From a virus, in the IMG/VR virus record IMGVR_UViG_3300043410_000649, positions 1 to 23,671 of that record: 23,671 nt of DNA; one strand, 5' to 3'. The translations under genes were made by a program, and so were the position numbers. How positions within the stretch are numbered: the first letter of the stretch is position 1; the number at the start of each line of letters is the position of its first letter. Below the pieces are notes generated by a model. The model ran no database searches, had not been told where the DNA came from, and saw nothing but the letters and a program-made list of their open reading frames with translations. Below, piece by piece: positions 19,145 to 23,671 of this stretch.

Positions 19145-19169
19145 CATTAATTCAATAATGGGGTATAAT
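19141..19169 (+). promoter_or_regulatory. Sigma70-like promoter
   Basis: TTTACA (19141-19146), a 17-bp spacer ending GGGG, TATAAT (19164-19169). The predicted +1 is near 19176, and TAGGAG lies before the ATG at 19199. TTTACATTAATTCA is shared with the promoters at 1558 and 7070. Confidence 0.9.
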
Positions 19170-19198
19170 TATATTATTGAATTGATTAGGAGATGGTT

Positions 19199-19417
19199 AT
19201 GCGTTTAGAAGTTGGTAATGAGATTAAATGGGTTTCTGCTGCTGGTGTCTTAACTGGTACTGTGAAAAACATCGTTTTGGATCTAAATGCTGCTGAACAA
19301 ACTATTCCATGGATGACTATCACTGACGTTGAGAATAACTTTGGTAAAAAACTATCAAATGTCTATATGTGCGCAAATGATAATCATTTGAAGATGATGA
19401 AAGTTCAAGTTCTTTAA
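19199..19417 (+). CDS. Small conserved phage protein (SH3-like?)
   Basis: A 72-residue protein. EVGNEIKWVSAAGVLTGTVKNIVL with an IPWMTITDVENNFG continuation suggests a small SH3- or KOW-like barrel. The ATG at 19199 is preferred over one six bases earlier because TAGGAG gives correct spacing. First gene of a transcription unit. Function unknown. Confidence 0.75.
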   Translation: MRLEVGNEIKWVSAAGVLTGTVKNIVLDLNAAEQTIPWMTITDVENNFGKKLSNVYMCANDNHLKMMKVQVL

Positions 19418-19434
19418 TTGAAAGGAATTATATT

Positions 19435-19887
19435 ATGGGTTTAGATATGTATTTGTCAGCTAAGCGTTATTTGTCTGATTATAACGAAGAAGAAAAATCA
19501 GTTAAAACTGAAGTTGATAAGATTCCAATTTCTGGTAAAGGTTTTATGCAGGTCAAAGAAATTACCTGCGAAGCTATGTACTGGCGAAAGTCGAATGCTA
19601 TTCATAAATGGTTTGTTGATAACTGTCAGGATGGTATAGACGAATGTCAAGAATCTTATGTTAGTATTGAAGACTTGAAAAACTTGAGGAATATTTGTTC
19701 CGAGGTTCTTGCTGATGTGAGTAAAGCGAACGAGTTGCTTCCACCACAATCTGGGTTCTTTTTTGGTGGCACGGATATTGACGAATACTATATTGCAGAT
19801 TTACGTGAAACTGTTGAAGTGTTTGATAAAATCTTGCAAACACCAGACGTAGATCGTTGGTCTTTCACTTACCAATCTTCTTGGTAA
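19435..19887 (+). CDS. Conserved phage protein (MGLDMYL family)
   Basis: A 150-residue protein that begins MGLDMYLSAKRYL, has YWRKSNAIHKWFVDNCQDG (about residues 49-67) and ends with LPPQSGFFFGG and DEYYIADLRETV. This motif set marks a very common phage protein family of unknown role. GGAATT lies upstream of the ATG. It follows the small protein at 19199 in the same unit. Confidence 0.85.
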   Translation: MGLDMYLSAKRYLSDYNEEEKSVKTEVDKIPISGKGFMQVKEITCEAMYWRKSNAIHKWFVDNCQDGIDECQESYVSIEDLKNLRNICSEVLADVSKANELLPPQSGFFFGGTDIDEYYIADLRETVEVFDKILQTPDVDRWSFTYQSSW

Positions 19888-19893
19888 TATTAC

Positions 19894-19922
19894 TTGACTT
19901 TTATTCATAAATCGGGTATAAT
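19894..19922 (+). promoter_or_regulatory. Sigma70-like promoter for a leaderless gene
   Basis: TTGACT (19894-19899), a 17-bp spacer ending CGGG, TATAAT (19917-19922). Seven bases after the last T is 19929, the A of the next ATG. The downstream bases TATAATTATATTATG nearly match those at 11481. Confidence 0.88.
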
Positions 19923-19928
19923 TATATT

Positions 19929-20273
19929 ATGATGATTTTTACTGCACCACAGCGATCCAAGAAACGTAAGCCTACGGCAAAGCAACGGGAGTTGACTAAG
20001 TCTTGGAATGAGCTGTTAAAGAAGTATCCTACAAAGAATCTTGCTGCAAAGTCAACAGATCTCAGTAGCGTATACTCACTTGGGAAACCTGCTTGTCGTG
20101 AGACACCTAAGATTCCAAGTCTTCCATTTACTGCTGGTCCATGCACTAAACCACCAACGAAACAATACACTGGTACTAAGGTAAAGGGTATTGGCACAAT
20201 GCACAAGTCTAATGCTGTTCCAATTTTTAGCGACGAGGAAGCTAAAGATATTTCCACTATGAGGAGAGGATAA
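19929..20273 (+). CDS. Conserved phage protein, probably leaderless mRNA
   Basis: A 114-residue basic protein of a family known from many phages: a Lys/Arg-rich start, then ELTKSWNELLKKYPTK, ACRETPKIPSLPF and KQYTGTKVKGIGTMHKSNAVPIF. Function unknown. Two ATG in tandem begin it and no Shine-Dalgarno precedes them. The first ATG is exactly at the predicted +1. It ends in a TAATG overlap with the next gene. Confidence 0.82.
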   Translation: MMIFTAPQRSKKRKPTAKQRELTKSWNELLKKYPTKNLAAKSTDLSSVYSLGKPACRETPKIPSLPFTAGPCTKPPTKQYTGTKVKGIGTMHKSNAVPIFSDEEAKDISTMRRG

Positions 20274-20509
20274 TGGGTAAAGAATTATGGAAAATTGTTC
20301 TTCAGCCAGATGGTTCTTGGCAACATGTTTACCGAGAAGTTGAAGATTTTAAACCACTAGATGGTCATGGTCTTGCTGCTTTATACTCAAAGAAACAAAA
20401 TGATCCTAGATCACTAGAAGATTTACGTGAAGACATTATTGAATTGGCTTTGGAACATTCTGATTATGAAGAATCAAAAATTGTGTTAGAACATGTTATG
20501 AGGAAATGA
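20273..20509 (+). CDS. Small hypothetical protein
   Basis: A 78-residue acidic protein. The first half (ELWKIVLQPDGSWQHVYREV) looks like a beta hairpin, and the second is helical (LEDLREDIIELALEHSDYEESKIVLEHV). It begins at a TAATG overlap with the gene before it and is translated with it. Role unknown. Confidence 0.7.
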   Translation: MGKELWKIVLQPDGSWQHVYREVEDFKPLDGHGLAALYSKKQNDPRSLEDLREDIIELALEHSDYEESKIVLEHVMRK

Positions 20510-20512
20510 TAT

Positions 20513-20677
20513 ATGTTTTGCGTTAGATGTTTAGAACATGAAAATGAGATTGATAAACTTAGACAAGAAAATCATTTGCTTAAGCAAAAGGTTTCTTCTC
20601 TTGAAAGTACGGTAGAAGCACTATCTTTAGATGTAGCTTTTTATAATGGTAATGTAAAACTAGGTGAGAGTAAATGA
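20513..20677 (+). CDS. Small coiled-coil protein (54 aa)
   Basis: A 54-residue ORF. MFCVRCLEHENEI carries CxxC and His near the start; then IDKLRQENHLLKQKVSSLESTVEAL is a classic heptad coiled coil. AGGAAATG sits upstream. It ends in an ATGA overlap. Found by reading the gap between its neighbours; similar in type to the ORF at 10623. Confidence 0.62.
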   Translation: MFCVRCLEHENEIDKLRQENHLLKQKVSSLESTVEALSLDVAFYNGNVKLGESK

Positions 20678-20937
20678 TGCGTTCAGAATACCAACAAATT
20701 GTAACAGCTGCAAATTATGGAACTAAAGCAGAAATAGTAGCAATCCATTCTGCTTTGATTAAAGAGAAGATGAAGATGGATAAGTTCTTCAGTCTTTATC
20801 TTGATAAATTTGAAAAGAAGATGGACTCAGATAAACCAAACACCCCTATTTGGGATTTATATAAAAAGAAGACGAAAGAATATGCAGATCTTAACCAATC
20901 AATCAGAGCAGCTGAGTACTATTTACGAAAACCTTAA
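20674..20937 (+). CDS. Small helical hypothetical protein
   Basis: An 87-residue Lys-rich, almost wholly helical protein (ALIKEKMKMDKFFSLYLDKFEKKM and EYADLNQSIRAAEYYL). It begins at an ATGA overlap; a second Met is an alternative start. It precedes the gp33-like gene by one base. Role unknown. Confidence 0.7.
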   Translation: MMRSEYQQIVTAANYGTKAEIVAIHSALIKEKMKMDKFFSLYLDKFEKKMDSDKPNTPIWDLYKKKTKEYADLNQSIRAAEYYLRKP

Positions 20938-20938
20938 T

Positions 20939-21157
20939 ATGTTTAGAAGCGCAAACGAATTCTCATTGCATATAGAACAAATTGTTCGTGAGAAACGCAT
21001 CACTTATATGGATGCTGTTTTAGAATATTGCAAAGAAAACTTTTTAGAACCTGATGATGTTGCAAAACTAATCAATAAATCTTTGAAAGAAAAGATTGCA
21101 ATGGACATGCAGGAACTTAATTATTTACCAAAAACCGCAAAACTCGAAGATGTTTAA
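20939..21157 (+). CDS. 33: gp33-like late transcription coactivator
   Basis: A 72-residue protein. ITYMDAVLEYCKENFLEPDDVAKLINKSLKEKIAMDMQELNYLP follows the pattern of the T4 gp33 core, MSYLEATTAFLEENSIPETQ...IEKIQSEAIDENLL (from memory). gp33 bridges RNA polymerase and the sliding clamp to activate late promoters. It is shorter than T4 gp33 (112), lacking an N-terminal extension, as in other aquatic T4-like phages. Its position before gp59 and gp32 supports the call. Confidence 0.8.
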   Translation: MFRSANEFSLHIEQIVREKRITYMDAVLEYCKENFLEPDDVAKLINKSLKEKIAMDMQELNYLPKTAKLEDV

Positions 21158-21344
21158 TAAATTTAAAACTCAAATTTCTGTTGGCATTTTTGCTATCATT
21201 TGGTTCTCAGTGGGAATCTATTGGTTAATGCAACAACCTAAGCATGGCGTTGTTGTTATTGATTGTTCTCTTGTTGAGATATCTCCTGATTTCACTACAG
21301 AGATGCGAGCAGCTTGTAGGAAAGCACAAAGTGGACGGATTTAA
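21150..21344 (+). CDS. Single-span membrane protein
   Basis: A 64-residue protein. Residues 8-27 (ISVGIFAIIWFSVGIYWLM) span the membrane; the rest is HGVVVIDCSLVEISPDFTTEMRAACRKAQ, a conserved-looking periplasmic or cytoplasmic tail with two Cys. It starts inside the end of the gp33-like gene and its last bases overlap the GTG of gp59. Function unknown. Confidence 0.7.
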   Translation: MFNKFKTQISVGIFAIIWFSVGIYWLMQQPKHGVVVIDCSLVEISPDFTTEMRAACRKAQSGRI

Positions 21345-21945
21345 AGCGTACAAATATTACATGGCTGTTAAATTGCATTTCACTAAAGACGATTTTGATG
21401 TATTTAAAAATCGTGGTAACATTAAAGGAACTCGTGAAGCGTTTAATGCTAGAAACGATAGGTATGCGTTTGAGAAGTTGGCAAGAAAATATCCAGTCGA
21501 TAAAGACTTGATTCAATTTTATGTGTCTAACTTTGCATACGGAAACGAATCTGCAGTATATGCGTCAGAAGAAGCTGATACATACTTACTTGAGTGGAAT
21601 AAAAGGAAGCAGTCAATAACTAAAGTGTTCTCAGATGATTGCAATAAAATTTTGATGGACGCTTACAAGAATAAACACAAAGAAAGTAGTATATTTTATT
21701 TGACAAATAAGTCATATTCAAGTATACTTAAGTTATTCCTTGGTGGTCAGATAAGTTTAGAAACTGTTAGAATCTTAGATGACCTAAACCCAATGATAGA
21801 TAATTGGAAAGAAAACACTTCAATGTTATTGTTGTTAGAAAATGAAATTAGAAGAATTGAAAAATCTAAAGGTTTCGTTAAATATGATGTTGATAAAATT
21901 CAAAAAGTTTTTAATGATTTCAAGGAAGAACTAAAAGAGTTGTAA
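21331..21945 (+). CDS. 59: gp59-like helicase loader
   Basis: A 204-residue protein, close to T4 gp59 (217). DGFKAYKYYMAVKLHFTKDDFDVFKNRGNI (2-31) and RNDRYAFEKLARKYPVDKDLIQFYVSNF (43-70) follow the T4 protein's order DGKSVYKLYLMIKQH...RRDKYFFQKLSEKY (from memory). gp59 loads the gp41 helicase on gp32-coated DNA at forks and recombination intermediates. It starts at GTG; AGGAAAG lies about eight bases upstream and the first codon overlaps the preceding gene. It contains a promoter-like sequence at 21700. Confidence 0.85.
   Translation: MDGFKAYKYYMAVKLHFTKDDFDVFKNRGNIKGTREAFNARNDRYAFEKLARKYPVDKDLIQFYVSNFAYGNESAVYASEEADTYLLEWNKRKQSITKVFSDDCNKILMDAYKNKHKESSIFYLTNKSYSSILKLFLGGQISLETVRILDDLNPMIDNWKENTSMLLLLENEIRRIEKSKGFVKYDVDKIQKVFNDFKEELKEL
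21700..21728 (+). promoter_or_regulatory. Internal sigma70-like promoter, likely for gene 32
   Basis: TTGACA (21700-21705), a 17-bp spacer ending AAG, TATACT (21723-21728), inside the gp59 coding region. It has the same form as the promoter at 15345. The predicted +1 is near 21735. It would raise transcription of the gene at 21947 and of gene 32. Confidence 0.7.
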
Positions 21946-21946
21946 T

Positions 21947-22153
21947 ATGGGCAAGACACATCACAAACAGTCACGTAAGTTTGATGACGAATTTTCCAGT
22001 GGGCGATCTGGAAAACATGCAAAACATACCAATGGTAAAAAAACTAACGGTATGAAAACGCTAAATAGTTATGTTGAAGAAGATTATGATGATCCTTTCG
22101 AGGACGAATTTGAAATTCAAGATGAGATATTCATACAACATACAAAATCTTAA
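21947..22153 (+). CDS. Conserved small charged phage protein
   Basis: A 68-residue protein. It is basic and His-rich at the N-terminus (KTHHKQSRKFDDEF, RSGKHAKHTNGKKTNGMKTLNSY) and acidic at the end (EEDYDDPFEDEFEIQDE). It separates gp59 from gp32, one base after gp59. The charge split suggests a nucleic-acid or gp32-binding protein, but no evidence shows it. A CTAAATAG motif lies within it. Confidence 0.72.
   Translation: MGKTHHKQSRKFDDEFSSGRSGKHAKHTNGKKTNGMKTLNSYVEEDYDDPFEDEFEIQDEIFIQHTKS
22061..22068 (+). promoter_or_regulatory. CTAAATAG motif inside a coding region
   Basis: A fourth copy of the late-promoter-like octamer, in frame with the protein before gene 32 and 110 bases before the gene 32 start. 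It could give late expression of gp32, or be chance in AT-rich coding DNA. Confidence 0.25.
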
Positions 22154-22177
22154 TACATTTAATATAAAGGAAATACG

Positions 22178-23095
22178 ATGGACATTCAAACACTTCGCAA
22201 AATGCGCAATTCTGACTTCGGCAAAATCGCTGGAGAATTCGAGAAAATCGCAAATCCCCAAACAGAATCAAAGTCATATAATGACGATCGCTTCTGGCGT
22301 CTTGAAGGCGACAAAGCAGGTAATGGCACAGCCACAATTCGTTTTCTACCACGAGTAGAGGGTGATGAGTTGCCATGGGTTCGTATCTTTAGTCATGGAT
22401 TCCAAGGTCCAACTGGTAAATGGTATATCGAAAATTCATTGACCACTCTTAATGAGAATGATCCAGTTGGTGAGTTGAATACTAAATTATGGAACTCTGG
22501 TTCTGAAGCCAATAAAGAAATCGCCCGTAAACAAAAACGTAAACTAAGTTTCACTGCTAACATTCTCGTGGTAAGCGACCCAAAGCATCCAGAAAATGAA
22601 GGTAAGGTATTCTTGTTTAAGTTTGGTAAGAAAATCTTTGATAAAATTATGGACAAAGCTCGTCCAACTTTCGAAGATGAGAAACCAGTAAACGTATTCG
22701 ACTTCTGGGAAGGTGCGAACTTTAAATTGCGTATGCGCAAGAAAGATGGTTTCACTAACTATGATGAATCAACTTTCTCTGACCCAGCACCAATTTCTCA
22801 GGATGATGAGGAAATTGTTCGTATCGCTAATGCTCAACATAAGTTGTCTGAATTTACTGATCGTAAGAACTTTAAATCGTATGATGAGTTGAAGAAGAAA
22901 CTTGAAGAAGTTCTTTCTGGTGATTCGTTCACAGGTTCTACTGCTGCAGCTATCGCTGAAGAAGATCGTCCTGTTGCTTACACTCCAACTATTCCATCTA
23001 AACCAGCACCAGTGGCTGCTTCTAAACCAGCACCTAGTGATGATGACGATGAAGATGTAATGTCTTACTTTGAGAAGATTGCTCGAGAAGATTAA
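22178..23095 (+). CDS. 32: gp32-like single-strand DNA-binding protein
   Basis: A 305-residue ssDNA-binding protein matching T4 gp32 (301). The N-terminal basic helix (LRKMRNSDFGKIAGEF) mediates cooperativity. The core has GTATIRFLPR, IFSHGFQGPTGKWYIENS, SFTANILVVSDPKHPENEG, VFLFKFGKKIFDKI, WEGANFKLRMRK and GFTNYDES. A Pro/Ala linker leads to the acidic tail SDDDDEDVMSYFEKIARED, which recruits partners. The three Cys that bind zinc in T4 gp32 are absent; the His of the site remains in SHGF. AAAGGAAA lies upstream. A strong terminator follows. Confidence 0.95.
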   Translation: MDIQTLRKMRNSDFGKIAGEFEKIANPQTESKSYNDDRFWRLEGDKAGNGTATIRFLPRVEGDELPWVRIFSHGFQGPTGKWYIENSLTTLNENDPVGELNTKLWNSGSEANKEIARKQKRKLSFTANILVVSDPKHPENEGKVFLFKFGKKIFDKIMDKARPTFEDEKPVNVFDFWEGANFKLRMRKKDGFTNYDESTFSDPAPISQDDEEIVRIANAQHKLSEFTDRKNFKSYDELKKKLEEVLSGDSFTGSTAAAIAEEDRPVAYTPTIPSKPAPVAASKPAPSDDDDEDVMSYFEKIARED

Positions 23096-23111
23096 TCGAG
23101 TATAGGTGATA

Positions 23112-23137
23112 AAAAAGGCAGCTTCGGCTGCCTTTTT
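23112..23137. terminator. Bidirectional rho-independent terminator
   Basis: AAAAAGGCAGC pairs perfectly with GCTGCCTTTTT around a TTCG tetraloop. The A and T tracts make it act on both strands, ending gene 32 from the left and the minus-strand gene from the right. Confidence 0.96.
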
Positions 23138-23141
23138 GTTT

Positions 23142-23671
23142 TTAAGCGTAACGACTTCGTAAGTATCTACTCATCGTTTGGTCTTGATTTCTTACTGGTA
23201 ATTTAACTACTTGACTTGTAGTATTCTTCACATTGGTAGTTGGTGCGATAACAGCAGTTCCACCAGCACCACCACCTTGGTTAGCCATAGAAGCACCTTG
23301 GTTTTCTCCAGATTTATTATAAACTGCATTAGCATTACCCATAGCAGCACCCATAGCAGCTATTTTCTCAGTAGGTAAAGCAGCAATTGCTTTAATCTTA
23401 TCAGGGTCAACTGATGAGAACATCTTTAATCCAACACCAAGTTTCTCAACACCGATACCAGCTTTTTCTATGTTCGGTCCTTTGTCGCCGAGTTCCATAA
23501 TTTGCTCGATTGGTGTTTTCTGTCCAGTAACTTTAGATAATAAACCACCAACCAAGTTACCTACTCCAGCAACCGCAGTTGCTCCACCAAATGTAGCTAA
23601 ACCAGCAGCCACCGCCACTAGTCCAGCACCAACACCAAGTAAGTTACTTCCATCAATCTCAGATAACTTAA
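23142..23671 (-). CDS. C-terminal part of a tape-measure-like tail protein (partial)
   Basis: The frame runs open to the right edge, so only the last 176 residues are present. They are rich in Gly, Ala, Val and Leu (GVGAGLVAVAAGLATFGGATAVAGVGNLVGGLL), then contain helical repeats with Gly-Val-Gly and Pro-Asp, an NQGGGAGG linker and the ending TTSQVVKLPVRNQDQTMSRYLRSRYA. Long Ala/Gly hydrophobic stretches and this kind of C-terminus are found in tail tape measure or tail-lysin-type virion proteins. A GTG at 23618 could be read as a start but the frame continues upstream with no stop. It converges on gene 32. Confidence 0.5.
   Translation of the reverse strand, partial: KLSEIDGSNLLGVGAGLVAVAAGLATFGGATAVAGVGNLVGGLLSKVTGQKTPIEQIMELGDKGPNIEKAGIGVEKLGVGLKMFSSVDPDKIKAIAALPTEKIAAMGAAMGNANAVYNKSGENQGASMANQGGGAGGTAVIAPTTNVKNTTSQVVKLPVRNQDQTMSRYLRSRYA

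Noticed and set aside
22393-22755. 120-codon minus-strand ORF
   Set aside because: It is fully antisense to the clearly identified gene 32.
23618-23620. GTG start of the minus-strand gene at 23618
   Set aside because: The frame stays open to the edge with sensible protein (DGSNLLGVGAGL) and no ribosome site lies before this GTG. The gene is treated as cut off by the window.

Overview
The window is AT-rich, extremely gene-dense DNA of a T4-superfamily tailed phage (myovirus type). The evidence is the conserved T4 replication/late-transcription block near the right end: a gp33-like late-transcription coactivator, a gp59-like helicase loader and the gp32 single-strand DNA-binding protein, in the T4 order 33-59-32. 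PhoH, a RecB-type exonuclease, a GH19 endolysin and many small phage-conserved proteins point the same way. Nearly all genes are on the + strand, overlap by ATGA/TAATG junctions and leave little non-coding DNA. The only clear minus-strand gene enters from the right edge and converges on gene 32 across a strong hairpin terminator; it is probably the C-terminus of a tail tape-measure-like protein.

Layout. 1-1447: end of a cut-off gene, two overlapping ORFs and an exported Bug/TctC-like solute-binding protein. 1.5-6.7 kb: a long co-directional operon of small genes, including an Acb1-like 2H phosphoesterase (possible anti-CBASS) and a SLOG/DUF2493-type protein. 6.75-8.2 kb: a short promoter-gene-terminator unit, then an AAA+ ATPase. 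8.2-9.6 kb: three tandem 21-bp repeats, a textbook sigma70 promoter, a row of tiny genes and a putative PD-(D/E)XK nuclease. 9.6-12.5 kb: metallophosphoesterase, MazG-like pyrophosphohydrolase, HAD 5'-nucleotidase and membrane proteins. 12.5-15.35 kb: conserved proteins, PhoH, GH19 endolysin and exonuclease. 15.58-15.88 kb: a circularly permuted tmRNA gene. 15.9-19.05 kb: a 2-oxoglutarate oxygenase, an exported Lys-rich peptide, a SleB-like wall hydrolase, a ClpP-like protease and small proteins. 19.1-23.1 kb: small conserved genes followed by the 33-59-32 block.

The standout is the permuted tmRNA. The 3' acceptor half (T-arm, CACCUCC, ACCA) lies upstream of the 5' half (GGGGGUG, GGUUUCGACA, tag ORF ANDNVWALAA). 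The two are joined by a 62-nt intervening segment whose ends pair in a 12-bp helix. The acceptor stem keeps the G3:U70 alanine identity pair. A ClpP-like protease with an intact Ser-His-Asp triad lies about 2.2 kb downstream, so the phage may bring parts of its own ribosome-rescue and tag-proteolysis pathway. The ANDxxxALAA tag style and the Bug-type receptor suggest a (beta)proteobacterial, perhaps freshwater, host; this is inference.

Regulation. Ten sigma70-like promoters are visible, all with a 17-bp spacer and a G just before the -10. At two of them (genes at 11493 and 19929) the start codon falls exactly on the predicted +1, implying leaderless mRNAs. In three, the upstream gene's TGA stop lies inside the TTGACA -35. 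Three terminator-promoter cassettes of similar sequence precede the genes at 1611, 7130 and 19199. A CTAAATAG motif resembling the T4 late promoter TATAAATA occurs four times, in keeping with the gp33 homologue.
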